Source: an uncultured Sutterella sp. (GTDB lineage: Bacteria > Pseudomonadota > Gammaproteobacteria > Burkholderiales > Burkholderiaceae_F). Taken from it: a stretch of DNA of 13,876 nucleotides. Below, in pieces: positions 6,597 to 13,876 of this stretch. The DNA lies in the NCBI GenBank assembly GCA_905213905.1, contig CAJMKD010000046.1, forward strand, positions 1 to 13,876, written 5' to 3'. The stretch's first letter is position 1. Each line of letters opens with the position of its first letter. Both the position numbers and the translations under genes were made by a program. The notes under the pieces are model-generated. The model was given only the letters and a program-made list of their open reading frames with translations. It did no database searches and was not told the DNA's origin.

Positions 6597-7229
6597 GCGT
6601 GTTGTAAAAGTGGCGGGCTGAACTTTCGAATGCATTTTACTAATCAATCCCGAACGACCCTGAAGCATTTCGCAGTGCTTTTGCACTGCCAAGGCTTCTC
6701 TTTCTCTGTTTGGCATTTATCCGCAGTGTGCATCAGGCTCAGTGCGCTCGAAAGCGATCGAAAAGTTCTGATGCAGCTCAGATCGGGACAACATACTTGG
6801 ATCGCGTCCGACCGTTGAGGCTTCGTTTGATCCAAAGGATCACATCCGTTTCTCAGCCGGAGAGCGATTCGGTGACGCACGGCAACACGATTATGAAGGA
6901 GCGCGCCTCACGCAGGCGCTTCGGCTAATGCGGAAAATCTGCATAAGCCCGAATAATGTCACCGAACATGACGGCTGCGTGACGACGGGCATCGGGCGAA
7001 GGGCAGTGGTGAGCAATCGATGCTCTCTTTCAAGGGCATCGTCGCAAAGGTGCGTGAAGATCAACCGGTGTTCGCTCGGGAACAATCAGGGATTGTTTTC
7101 GCAGCAACGCGACCGTTTGTTTAGTGTTATCTTTTTCGCTTTCTCGCTCTCGGCTTTGCGCCGCAACCGACAGAGGCTGAGGCGATCTGCGCAGCATCGC
7201 GCCATTTTTCAAATAGGAAGATGACACAA
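6597..7229. other. Gene-poor stretch ahead of the ABC operon
   Basis: No gene can be supported in these 633 bases. Open frames are short and lack protein-like composition. The one exception is a 34-codon plus-strand frame at 7020-7124 (MLSFKGIVAKVREDQPVF and onward), which reads like part of a real protein but has no ribosome-binding site and no recognised family. A perfect palindrome lies at 7081-7097. No convincing sigma70 promoter for the downstream operon was found by eye. Confidence 0.5.
7081..7097. promoter_or_regulatory. Operator-like palindrome AACAATC-N3-GATTGTT
   Basis: A perfect 7-bp inverted repeat with a three-base centre, about 130 bases upstream of the binding-protein start. 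Its AT-rich symmetric form suits a protein-binding site better than a terminator, although a short TTTTC follows. The binding protein is unknown. Confidence 0.35.
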
Positions 7230-8192
7230 ATGAAGGAAATTCGACACGCCGCTATTGCCGCGGTTCTCGCTGCCGCGCTCATTTCGGGCGTAGCCAATGC
7301 CGAAGCGCTTCGCATCGGGGTGCTTCCCGCCGCCGACAGCATTGTGCTTTACGCAGCCGCCGACGAGGGACTCTTCAAAAAGGCAGGGCTCGACGTTGAA
7401 ATCGTGCCCTTCAAATCCGCGCTGGAGCTCGGTGCTGCAATGCGTGCCGGACGGCTTGACGGTCATTTCGGCGATCTCATGAACGTCTTCACGCAGAACG
7501 AAACAGGCGTGAAGCAGGCGGTGATCCTCACGACGACGCACACGAACCCCGAGCAGCGCGCCTTCGGCCTTGTGATTTCGCCAAAGAGCGCCGGCGAAAT
7601 CAAATCGCTCGCCGACCTCAAGGCAAAGAAGGGCACCGAAACGGCGATGAGCTCCTCGACCATCATCGATTACCTCGCGGACCGCATGAAGGCGACGGAA
7701 GCGCTCCCCGAAGGAACGCTTCGAAACGTTGAGGTGAAGCCCATTCCGATTCGCCTGCAGATGCTTCTTTCCGGGAAAGTTGCGAGCGCGATTCTGCCGG
7801 AGCCGCTCGTCTCCGTCGTCGAGTCGAAGGGCGGACGCGTCGTTTGGGACGACAAGGCGCTCAACGAGGCGCTCGCCGTCGTTGCGTTGCGTGCTCAAAA
7901 GCTTGACCCCGCGACGGTTTCGGGCTTCCGCACGGCTGTGGCTGAAGCCGCAAAGCTCATTGAAGCCGATCCGGAGAAGTTCCGCGCCGTGATGGTGAAG
8001 AAGAGCCTCCTGCCCAAGCCTGTTGCGGCCGACTACAAGATGGTGCGCTTTTCAATCTACGGCACGCCCGACGGACTGCCGCCCTTGCCCACCGCCGAAG
8101 ACGTCAAGCGCGTCGGCGACTGGATGATCGAAAAGGGCATGCTGAAGGCCGTCCCCGATTATGCTTCCATCGTTGTGCCCGCCGCGAAATAA
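7230..8192 (+). CDS. ABC transporter periplasmic binding protein, SsuA/TauA/NMT1-like
   Basis: A predicted 320-residue periplasmic solute-binding protein that delivers its ligand to the permease encoded downstream. A Sec signal peptide is clear: MKEIRH, a long Ala-rich core, and a cut after ANA (residue 24). The mature part begins LRIGVLPAADSIVLYAAADEGLFKKAGLDVE, the standard opening of the nitrate/sulfonate/taurine/HMP-precursor binding family, followed by DGHFGDLMNVFTQN and SLADLKAKKG. ATG 7230 is preferred to ATG 7221 because AGGAAG (7215-7220) is nine bases from the former but touches the latter. It leads an operon with the ATPase (44 bases on) and the permease. The ligand may be an alkylsulfonate, a thiamine precursor or something else; the sequence does not decide. 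Confidence 0.9.
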   Translation: MKEIRHAAIAAVLAAALISGVANAEALRIGVLPAADSIVLYAAADEGLFKKAGLDVEIVPFKSALELGAAMRAGRLDGHFGDLMNVFTQNETGVKQAVILTTTHTNPEQRAFGLVISPKSAGEIKSLADLKAKKGTETAMSSSTIIDYLADRMKATEALPEGTLRNVEVKPIPIRLQMLLSGKVASAILPEPLVSVVESKGGRVVWDDKALNEALAVVALRAQKLDPATVSGFRTAVAEAAKLIEADPEKFRAVMVKKSLLPKPVAADYKMVRFSIYGTPDGLPPLPTAEDVKRVGDWMIEKGMLKAVPDYASIVVPAAK

Positions 8193-8236
8193 GCGACTCG
8201 TCCGCTTAAAATGCTTTCTTTCAGTAAAGAGCATTG

Positions 8237-9091
8237 ATGGGGGCGAACGGCATGCAGGCTGAAGCAGGGTCGCAGGAGAACGGAAAGGGTGCGTCGCTCG
8301 AAGTGCGCGGCTTATGCGCTGCGCGCGCCGGCGCGCTCGTGATCGACGGACTGAACTTCTCGCTCCCTGCGGGTGCCTCCCTTGCGCTCGTCGGCGAATC
8401 CGGCTGCGGCAAATCGACGCTTCTTGAAGCGCTCGCCGGACTGCTGAAGCCCGTTTCGGGCGAAGTCCGCTGGCATTCGGCTTCGGGCGCAGCGCCCAAA
8501 GCGGCCTTTGTCTGGCAGAATCTCGGGCTCTTTCCGTGGAAGCGGGTGGCGGAAAATCTTGCGCTCCCGCTTGAGCTCGAAGGACGCTCGAAGCAGGAAG
8601 TGAGGGCGAAGGTTTCAGCCATGCTCGAGGAGCTGGGCCTCCAGGGCCTCGAGCGGCGGTTTCCGGCCGCGCTTTCGGGCGGCCAGCGGCAGCGGCTTGC
8701 GCTCGGACGCGCGCTCGCTGCAGACCCTGAAATCCTTTTTCTCGACGAGCCCTTTTCAGCGCTCGATGCGCTGCGGCGCGAGCGGCTTCAGGAATTCCTG
8801 ATCGGCATGCGCCAAAAGCGCGCCGTGACAATCGTCTTCGTGACGCATGACATTCCGGAGGCTGTGTTTCTTGCGTCGCACATTCTGATGCTCGCAGCCA
8901 ATCCCTTCCGCGTGCTCGGACTTCTCGAAAATCCGCTCCGCACGCAGCTCGACCGCGCGGCGCGCGCGGGCGACGCGGAGGCCCTTCGCCTCATTCGCGA
9001 ATCGGATGCGTTTGCCGAAGTCGTTCGCAGCGTCCATGTGGCGCTGCGCCGTGCGCAGCAGAGTGCAAAGAGCAGCAAGGAGGGGGAATGA
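8237..9091 (+). CDS. ABC transporter ATPase, SsuB/TauB-like
   Basis: A cytoplasmic ATPase that powers the importer encoded around it. All motifs are intact: Walker A GESGCGKST (53-61), Q-loop Q94 in FVWQNLGLFPW, signature LSGGQRQR (146-153), Walker B ILFLDEP (166-172), D-loop SALD, and H-loop VTHD (H204). The FPW after the Q-loop is typical of the nitrate/sulfonate/taurine group. ATG 8237 is taken over TTG 8234; the ribosome-binding site is weak (AAAGAG). The stop codon overlaps the permease start in ATGA, so translation is probably coupled. About 284 residues, slightly long because of a C-terminal tail of about 40 residues rich in Ala, Arg and Ser. Confidence 0.92.
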   Translation: MGANGMQAEAGSQENGKGASLEVRGLCAARAGALVIDGLNFSLPAGASLALVGESGCGKSTLLEALAGLLKPVSGEVRWHSASGAAPKAAFVWQNLGLFPWKRVAENLALPLELEGRSKQEVRAKVSAMLEELGLQGLERRFPAALSGGQRQRLALGRALAADPEILFLDEPFSALDALRRERLQEFLIGMRQKRAVTIVFVTHDIPEAVFLASHILMLAANPFRVLGLLENPLRTQLDRAARAGDAEALRLIRESDAFAEVVRSVHVALRRAQQSAKSSKEGE

Positions 9092-9927
9092 TGAAGGCGG
9101 AATCGGATTTGAGCCGCAGCAATGGCTCGCTGAGAGACGGGAAGTCCGCAGCGGCTGCGCTCTTGGGTTCGAGCAGCTTTCGATATGCGCTGGGCGCGCT
9201 GATTTTAGGGGGCCTCTGGTCTTTCTTCTCGCGGCTCCTTGGCCCCGAGATTCTTCCCGATCCGGTTGAAGCGTGCAAGGGCTTCATCCTTTCGCTCGCG
9301 GACCCTGATTTTCTGCATCACGGCGCTATTTCGATTGCGCGCCTGATGGGCGGCCTCGCGCTCGCAACCGTCACCGGCTTTCCGCTCGGCCTCTGGTTCG
9401 GGCATTCCGCAAAGGCCGACTGGCTCGGCGCGCCGCTCACCTTCATCACGTTTCCTGTGCCGAAGATCGTGCTCCTGCCGGTTTTCTTCACGATCGTCGG
9501 CATTGGCGACGCTTCGCGCGTGCTCCTCATTGCGCTCACGGCGGGCTATCAGATCCTCGTGATTGTTCGCGCAGAAGCGCTCTCGCTCGATCCGTCCTAT
9601 GCGCTTGCCTTCCGATCGATGGGCGGGTTCGGGGCGGCGCTGTGGCGCCATGTGTATGTGCCTGCGGCACTGCCTTCGCTCTTCACAAGCCTGCGCGTCG
9701 CTGTCGGCACCGCTGTCGCAGTGCTCTTCCTTGCGGAAAGCTTCGCTACCGACGCCGGACTCGGCTGGCTCATCATGGACGCCTGGGGCATGGGCGACGT
9801 GCTTCGCATGTTCACCGGCATCATCGCGCTCAGCGTTCTCGGCGTAGCGCTCTACGCCGGCGTGACCCTTCTCGAGCGCCTCTTTTCGCCTTGGCTGCGC
9901 GAGCATGGGAAGCCCACGGGCGCATGA
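9088..9927 (+). CDS. ABC transporter permease, SsuC/TauC-like
   Basis: An inner-membrane permease of the BPD_transp_1 family that forms the channel of the importer. Several hydrophobic segments are visible, including YALGALILGGLWSFF, APLTFITFPVPKIVLLPVFF, and VLRMFTGIIALSVLGVALYAG. The cytoplasmic EAA loop that meets the ATPase is RAEALSLDPSYALAFRSMGG followed by the VYVPAALPSLF run. ATG 9088 or 9091 can start it; AAGGAGG (9077-9083) serves both. It overlaps the ATPase stop by four bases. At 279 residues it is of usual length and looks intact. It is the last gene of the operon. Confidence 0.92.
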   Translation: MMKAESDLSRSNGSLRDGKSAAAALLGSSSFRYALGALILGGLWSFFSRLLGPEILPDPVEACKGFILSLADPDFLHHGAISIARLMGGLALATVTGFPLGLWFGHSAKADWLGAPLTFITFPVPKIVLLPVFFTIVGIGDASRVLLIALTAGYQILVIVRAEALSLDPSYALAFRSMGGFGAALWRHVYVPAALPSLFTSLRVAVGTAVAVLFLAESFATDAGLGWLIMDAWGMGDVLRMFTGIIALSVLGVALYAGVTLLERLFSPWLREHGKPTGA

Positions 9928-10018
9928 AAGGAAAGACGCCTTACGCGACGTGTGAATCAGAAGGCAGTACTACGCAGTTCGGGGCACGGCGTGACTGTGG
10001 GCGAACTTTTGACGGTTC

Positions 10019-10038
10019 GGCCGCGATCGCTCGCGGCC
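10019..10038 (+). terminator. GC-rich hairpin after the ABC operon, weak terminator candidate
   Basis: GGCCGCGA (10019-10026) and TCGCGGCC (10031-10038) pair perfectly around a TCGC tetraloop, about 90 bases after the permease stop. The following bases (TTGGACC) lack a proper T-tract, so it may end the transcript only weakly or with Rho. Confidence 0.4.
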
Positions 10039-10067
10039 TTGGACCTCCGCCTTTCTGTCACGCTTTC

Positions 10068-10084
10068 TATCAAATCGCTTGATA
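10068..10084. repeat. AT-rich dyad TATCAA-N5-TTGATA
   Basis: A perfect 6-bp inverted repeat with a five-base centre, of the size of a regulator-binding site. It lies far (about 450 bases) from the next start codon, and no promoter is visible beside it, so a function is uncertain. Confidence 0.3.
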
Positions 10085-10529
10085 CTATCGATCGAATGAT
10101 TGAAAGCAGGAAGCACCAAAAAGGCGGGCAGCATCGAACGCCCCGCAAATGCTGCGCTTTAGCGTGCTTTGATGCGCTTCGGCGCACTTGGCGGAACGCA
10201 TCGATCGGTCACGAAGTCCCGCCGGCTTCAGCTCATTTCCTCTTTTTCGATTCTGCGCGCACAGATGGAAAAAACGACGGCGCGTTAGAAAATGTCAGGA
10301 ACTCGTCGGGAAGTTCTCGGAAATGCTTGGCCGGCGGGATTGATCAGACGCGGCGGTCAGCTCGGCGATAAACGCGTGAAAAGAAACGTGATTCCAAAGC
10401 CATCGCCGAGGGCGCGGCTGGTTCGGACAAATGGAAAGCTAGCGAAATTACCATGCGCTTCGGCAGGCAGGCCGTCCGGATAGAAGCCATACTTTTGGTA
10501 TTGCTTTAGAAGAGGAAAGAGGCGCTCGC

Positions 10530-12053
10530 ATGGAATCCATTGTTGTCTTTGAGGGCATTTCCGGCGGCAGGTACTACGCTGATGAAATCATCCGGCGCGG
10601 CTATGCGCCCGTCGTCATCTTTCCGAAAATCCCGAGCCGTCCCGTTTATGAAGCGCTTCGCGTACCTGCGAAAGCCTACTGGGAGAAGTTCGGCGCGACA
10701 GTGATCGAGCCCGAGGATTCGTCCGAGGCGACGATGCTCGAGATCCTTCGCAGGATCAAGCCCGCAGCCGTCGTCGCGGGAAGCGAGATCGGCGTTCCTT
10801 GGTGCGACTTCGCCGCCAAGGCGCTTGGGCTTCCCGGGAACGATCCGGCGACAAGCCTCTGGCGGCGCAGCAAGTTCGCGATGCAGTCGCGTTTGGCCGA
10901 GTGCGGCGTCCCCGCGATCCGCAGCCGGCGCTGCAGCACCGTCGAGGCGTGCCTCGAAACCGCGCGCGAGTGGGGCGCCTGGCCTGTCGTCGTAAAGCCG
11001 CTTTCGGGCGCGGCCTCCGACGGCGTGCACTTTTGCCCGGATGAGGCTTCGCTCCTTGAGAAATGCCGCGAAGTCTTTGCCGGGCGCGACATCTTCGGCT
11101 ACCGCAACACCGAGATTCTTCTTCAGGAATTCCTGCGCGGCACGGAGTACATCGTCAACACGGCGAGCTGCCGCGGACGGCACGCCGTCACCGACATCTG
11201 GCGCTACGACAAGATTCCGCTCGGCGACCTCGGCAACCCCTACAACTACGCGGCGCTCGTGATGCAGCCCACTGAAATTGAAAAGCCGATCGTCGACTAC
11301 GTGATGGCGGTGCTCGATGCGCTCGGCTTCGAGTACGGGCCTTCGCACACCGAAATCATGCTGACGGCGCAGGGGCCGCGCCTCATTGAAACGGGAGCCC
11401 GGCCGATGGGCGGCTTCTTCCCGCCCGCGGAGCTGCGCGATTCGCTCGGGCACGAAATCGTCGACATCGCGCTCGACACGCTGCTCGCGCCCGAAGCGTT
11501 CGAGGCGTTCCGGCGCGAGCCTTATGCGCCCGTGAAGCCCGCGCTCTTGAAGATCGTGGTTTCGTCTGCCGCCTACAAAGTGGGCGACATTCACTACGAG
11601 GCGCTCCTCATGGAAGCGCCGGCGGCGCGCTGCTGGGAGTTCGACTTCGTGCGAGCGCACGGCGGGACGGCCGTTTCGGTCGACCTCGAGTCCGCAGCGG
11701 GCGAAGTCTACCTCTCGGACGAAAATCCCGAAAAGGTCTGGCTCGCGTACGAGTCGCTGCGCCGGCTCGAGTCTCAGGCCGAACGCTGGCTCTTTGCGCC
11801 TGCGGGCGAGGCGCTTCGCATGCGCACGCCCGTTCTTCACGGCACGGGCGCCGTGCCTTATGCGGAAAGCGTCGTTCTGCCGTGGCCCGACGTCATTCGC
11901 CATGTCGGGAAGTATTCCCGCGAAATGCCCGCAGGCACGACGCTTCTCGTCGAGACGGGGGCGCAGACGGAAGAGGAGGCGCTGGTCTTCCGGTCGCTCT
12001 TGGGGCTCTTCGGCTGGAAGGCGACGGAGTACGACGCATACAGAAAGCTTTGA
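10530..12053 (+). CDS. Stand-alone ATP-grasp domain protein (carboxylate-amine ligase-like)
   Basis: A 507-residue cytoplasmic protein of the ATP-grasp superfamily, which joins a carboxylate to an amine or similar nucleophile through an acyl-phosphate. Seen: an N-terminal pre-ATP-grasp domain with FEGISGGRYYADEI; the ATP-binding strand VVVKPLSGAASDGV with K156; LLQEFLRGTEYIVNT; and the Mg/ATP-binding HTEIMLT (E275) and ETGARPMGG (E287-R291). The rest (about 310-507) is a C-terminal part like that of the L-amino acid ligase (BacD/YwfE) group. GAGGAAAGAGG (10512-10522) supports the ATG. The gene stands alone, with gaps on both sides, so neither partner nor product can be inferred. Intact by length and motifs; the substrate is unknown. 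Confidence 0.85.
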   Translation: MESIVVFEGISGGRYYADEIIRRGYAPVVIFPKIPSRPVYEALRVPAKAYWEKFGATVIEPEDSSEATMLEILRRIKPAAVVAGSEIGVPWCDFAAKALGLPGNDPATSLWRRSKFAMQSRLAECGVPAIRSRRCSTVEACLETAREWGAWPVVVKPLSGAASDGVHFCPDEASLLEKCREVFAGRDIFGYRNTEILLQEFLRGTEYIVNTASCRGRHAVTDIWRYDKIPLGDLGNPYNYAALVMQPTEIEKPIVDYVMAVLDALGFEYGPSHTEIMLTAQGPRLIETGARPMGGFFPPAELRDSLGHEIVDIALDTLLAPEAFEAFRREPYAPVKPALLKIVVSSAAYKVGDIHYEALLMEAPAARCWEFDFVRAHGGTAVSVDLESAAGEVYLSDENPEKVWLAYESLRRLESQAERWLFAPAGEALRMRTPVLHGTGAVPYAESVVLPWPDVIRHVGKYSREMPAGTTLLVETGAQTEEEALVFRSLLGLFGWKATEYDAYRKL

Positions 12054-12097
12054 TTGCTTGAAAGCTCAGCTGTTTGGCTGTTGTTCATTGATCCACG

Positions 12098-12128
12098 AAA
12101 AACGGGCGCCGCATTGGCTGCGGCGCCC
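12098..12128 (-). terminator. Intrinsic terminator of the thioredoxin gene
   Basis: A perfect 10-bp stem, GGGCGCCGCA (12104-12113) with TGCGGCGCCC (12119-12128), has a five-base loop. On the minus strand it is followed by a T-run (the AAAAA at 12098-12102 of the plus strand). It lies 35 bases after the thioredoxin stop codon and may also stop the convergent ATP-grasp transcript. Confidence 0.85.
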
Positions 12129-12162
12129 GGCGTCAATTCAGAAGCGTGCGGTCAAGCAGCGC

Positions 12163-12489
12163 TCAGGCGAGTCCGGCTTCTACGTAGGCTTTGTGCTCGC
12201 TCGGCGTCTTCACTTCTACGAGGCGGCCTTCGAGCGGCTTGCCGTCGCGGAAGATGATCATCGTCGGGATGTGCTGCACCTCGAGCTTCGCCTTGAGGTT
12301 CGGGTTTTCGTCGCTGTCGGCGTAGGCGAAGATCATGCGGCCTTCGTACTGCGCGGAAAGCGCCTGGTAGAAAGGCTGCGCGCGGCGGCAGTCGACGCAC
12401 CAGGGCGCGCCGATGGCGAGAATCACGGGCTTGTCGGCCTTGAGCACGATGTCTTCAAAGGTGGCTTCGGTAACTGGGGTGATGCTCAT
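12163..12489 (-). CDS. Thioredoxin-family protein with CVDC active site
   Basis: A 108-residue cytoplasmic thioredoxin-fold protein, without signal peptide. It shows the active-site segment APWCVDCRRAQP with C31 and C34, the cis-proline P75 in HIPTMIIF, and the strand-turn FRDGKPLEGRLV. Classical thioredoxin has CGPC; the CVDC dipeptide change is expected to alter redox potential or partners, so the name thioredoxin 1 would be unsafe. GGAG lies seven bases before ATG (12487-12489). It has its own terminator and stands apart from the metal transporter genes upstream on the same strand. Confidence 0.9.
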   Translation of the reverse strand: MSITPVTEATFEDIVLKADKPVILAIGAPWCVDCRRAQPFYQALSAQYEGRMIFAYADSDENPNLKAKLEVQHIPTMIIFRDGKPLEGRLVEVKTPSEHKAYVEAGLA

Positions 12490-12528
12490 GATCTAACTCC
12501 GTTAATGGCGTTTTGTTAGTCAAACTCT

Positions 12529-12548
12529 ATCAGAAAGAAGAATCTGAT
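12529..12548 (-). promoter_or_regulatory. Operator-like dyad ahead of the thioredoxin gene
   Basis: ATCAGA (12529-12534) and TCTGAT (12543-12548) form a perfect inverted repeat with an eight-base spacer, 40-60 bases upstream of the thioredoxin start, where a promoter would be. An overlapping ATAG-N7-CTA on the minus strand recalls half of an OxyR site, but this is weak. Confidence 0.3.
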
Positions 12549-12593
12549 GAAACGGTTTTAATGTTTTGATGCATTTTGGCGCCCTGGCCTGCT

Positions 12594-12617
12594 GCGCCGC
12601 ACCGAGGCGGCGCTTTT
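12594..12617. terminator. GC hairpin after the metal permease, weak terminator candidate
   Basis: GCGCCGC (12594-12600) and GCGGCGC (12607-12613) pair around six bases. The TTTT lies on the plus-strand side (12614-12617), the wrong side for the minus-strand permease that ends 29 bases away, so its direction and strength are uncertain. Confidence 0.35.
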
Positions 12618-12645
12618 CGGCCGAAATCGCGTTCGGCATGCACGG

Positions 12646-13455
12646 TCATCCTGCGCGTCTGGCGAGCCGCCGACAGAGGATGACCGAGAGGAGCACCGCG
12701 ACCGACGTGAGCGCCGTGAAGCCCCCGGGCGCCGCGCCGAGCTCATAGGAAAGCACGAGGCCGCAGAGGCCGTCAAAGAGGCTCACGGCTATCGAAATGA
12801 GGAGCGTGCGGCGAAAGCCCGTGCGAAAGAGAAGCGCCGTGGCGGCGGGAATCGCGATCATGCTCGAAAGGACGAGGACGCCCGCCATTTGAATGGCGAC
12901 CGCGACGGCGGCCGCGACAAGGAGGGAGAAGACACGGTTGACGAGCTTCACCGGCACGCGCGCGAGCGCTGCTGCCTCTTCGTCGAAGGCGACGTAAAGA
13001 AGCTCGTGCCGGAATTTGAGAAGGAGCGCAATGACCCCTGCCGTGAGAAGCCCGATCACCCACATGTCCGTCGGGGTCACCGTCAGGATGCTGCCGAAGA
13101 GAAAGGCTTCGGCGTTCCCTTCGAGAAGCCCCGAGCTCATGAGCGTCACGGCGATGCCGACGCTTCCGGCGAGAATCACCGTGAGGATGAGGTCGCCGTA
13201 GCGGCGGAAGCTCCCGCGCAGCCACTCGGCGGCAAGCCCCGCGGCTGCGGCCGCGGCGAAGGCGCCCGCGACGGGGCTTCGGCCGAAGAGGAGCGCCACC
13301 GTGACGCCCGCGAGCGAGGCGTGGCCGAGCGCGTCGCCCGTCATCGACTGGCGGCGCACGACAAGAAAGAGGCCGATGATGGGCGCGAGCACTGCCATCG
13401 CAATCGTGACGAAAAGCGCACGCTGCATGAAGCGGTATTGGAGCATGTCGAGCAT
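12646..13455 (-). CDS. Metal (Zn/Mn/Fe) ABC transporter permease, ZnuB/MntB-type
   Basis: A 269-residue inner-membrane permease of the ABC-3 family, which imports divalent metals. Hydrophobic helices are spread over the whole length, with the family segment DALGHASLAGVTVALLFG, then GLLEGNAEAFLFGSIL, VAIQMAGVLVLSSMIAIPAATALL and a final GGFTALTSVAVLLSVILC. Start ATG 13453-13455 is preceded by AGGAGG nine bases away; further upstream in-frame codons lie in the ATPase gene. It overlaps the ATPase stop codon (TGATG), so the two are coupled. Which metal is carried cannot be read. The binding protein is not in the window. Confidence 0.9.
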   Translation of the reverse strand: MLDMLQYRFMQRALFVTIAMAVLAPIIGLFLVVRRQSMTGDALGHASLAGVTVALLFGRSPVAGAFAAAAAAGLAAEWLRGSFRRYGDLILTVILAGSVGIAVTLMSSGLLEGNAEAFLFGSILTVTPTDMWVIGLLTAGVIALLLKFRHELLYVAFDEEAAALARVPVKLVNRVFSLLVAAAVAVAIQMAGVLVLSSMIAIPAATALLFRTGFRRTLLISIAVSLFDGLCGLVLSYELGAAPGGFTALTSVAVLLSVILCRRLARRAG

Positions 13456-13876
13456 CAGCGTGCGCCTCCTTGCGGGTTGCCGGCGCGCTCGGCGCTTGCC
13501 GCAGCGAGTCCGGGAATGCCGGCGAAAAGCCGCCCGCCCACGGCTTCGTTGGCGTAGCGCGCGGCCGAACACACGTGCGCGCGCCCGTCAACAATGTGGA
13601 TCACGGCCGAGCTCACGGATAGCGCCATGGCAAGATTGTGCTCCACTGCGGCGATCGTGAGGCCGCGCTCGCGCCGAAGCCGGTCGAGGAGCGCATACAC
13701 GTCGCGCTGGCCGCGCGGATCGAGCCCCGTCGAGGGTTCGTCCAGGATGAGGAGATCCGTGTCGCCCATGAGGGCGCGCGCAATGAGGACGCGCTCGCGC
13801 TCGCCGCCCGAGAGGTCGCCCGCGAGCCGATCGCGCCGCTCGAGCATGCCCGTGAGGGAGAGCGCTTCATGTGCGG
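13455..13876 (-). CDS. Metal ABC transporter ATPase, ZnuC-type (partial, cut by the right edge)
   Basis: Only the C-terminal 140 or so residues are present; the Walker A half lies beyond the window. Seen: signature LSGGERERVLIARAL, Walker B LLILDEPSTGLD, and the H-loop AAVEHNLAMA, followed by a C-terminal tail of about 50 residues (ARYANEAVGGRLF and on). The reading frame is open to the edge with AHEALSLTGMLERRDR. The H-loop has E-H-N in place of the common T-H-D; the histidine itself is kept. The stop overlaps the permease start, marking one operon for metal uptake. Confidence 0.9.
   Translation of the reverse strand, partial: AHEALSLTGMLERRDRLAGDLSGGERERVLIARALMGDTDLLILDEPSTGLDPRGQRDVYALLDRLRRERGLTIAAVEHNLAMALSVSSAVIHIVDGRAHVCSAARYANEAVGGRLFAGIPGLAAASAERAGNPQGGAR

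Larger units (their letters stand above)
9928..10529. other. Intergenic stretch of about 600 bases
   Basis: No gene can be supported. One plus-strand frame stays open from 9952 to 10371, but its product is basic and low in hydrophobic order, with no family likeness and no ribosome-binding site, so it is treated as chance. The stretch holds a perfect GC hairpin (10019-10038) and an AT-rich dyad (10068-10084). A strong ribosome-binding site for the ATP-grasp gene (GAGGAAAGAGG, 10512-10522) closes it. Confidence 0.5.

Noticed and set aside
6903..6919. GCGCCT-CACGC-AGGCGC hairpin as a terminator
   Set aside because: No T-tract follows on either strand, and no gene ends nearby.
10110..10145. Possible tRNA T-arm (GTTCGA) on the minus strand
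   Set aside because: The stem around it does not form five pairs with a seven-base loop, and no acceptor, D or anticodon arm could be drawn.
9952..10371. 139-codon open frame on the plus strand after the ABC permease
   Set aside because: No ribosome-binding site, basic disordered composition, no family likeness; open by chance in GC-rich DNA.

Overview
The window is GC-rich. It looks like a chromosome segment from a Gram-negative, probably anaerobic gut betaproteobacterium of the Sutterella/Parasutterella kind. That is inference, from the codon use, the Tat-exported accessory proteins, a flavocytochrome c-type FAD protein and an AAA-ATPase/PD-(D/E)XK protein family common in such genomes. 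No rRNA, tRNA, CRISPR array or intact insertion sequence is visible.

Left part (1-3810, + strand). A flavocytochrome c/fumarate reductase-family FAD protein has lost its N-terminus at a junction near base 90. To the left of the junction, an unrelated frame of the minus strand looks coding and runs off the edge. Next come two Tat-signal proteins: a metallo-beta-lactamase-fold hydrolase and a DUF362 protein. A strong intrinsic terminator ends exactly where the ribosome-binding site of the hydrolase begins. The DUF362 gene has a good sigma70-type promoter, with a LysR-type dyad about 70 bases upstream of the predicted start of transcription.

Decayed part (3811-7229, mostly minus strand). There is a fragment of a DUF3375 gene (the JetA family of Wadjet anti-plasmid systems) cut at both ends, an intact YbaK/EbsC aminoacyl-tRNA deacylase-like gene, and a full-length AAA-ATPase/PD-(D/E)XK (DUF1703) gene. 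The last carries two frameshifts, a changed Walker A residue and lost nuclease residues. A gene-poor stretch of about 630 bases follows.

Transport part (7230-9927, + strand). A tight ABC operon of the nitrate/sulfonate/taurine (SsuABC/TauABC-like) class encodes a periplasmic binding protein, an ATPase and a permease, the last two overlapping by four bases. The substrate cannot be read from the sequence. After a gap of about 600 bases comes a stand-alone ATP-grasp ligase-like protein of 507 residues.

Right part (12098-13876, minus strand). A thioredoxin-family protein with a CVDC active site has its own intrinsic terminator. Beyond it are the permease and the incomplete ATPase of a zinc/manganese-type metal ABC transporter, overlapping and running off the right edge.

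No intact, clearly new multi-gene system is visible. The best leads are the terminator abutting the ribosome-binding site of the exported hydrolase, the LysR-type site ahead of the DUF362 gene, the scar of a lost Wadjet-like locus, and the orphan ATP-grasp enzyme.
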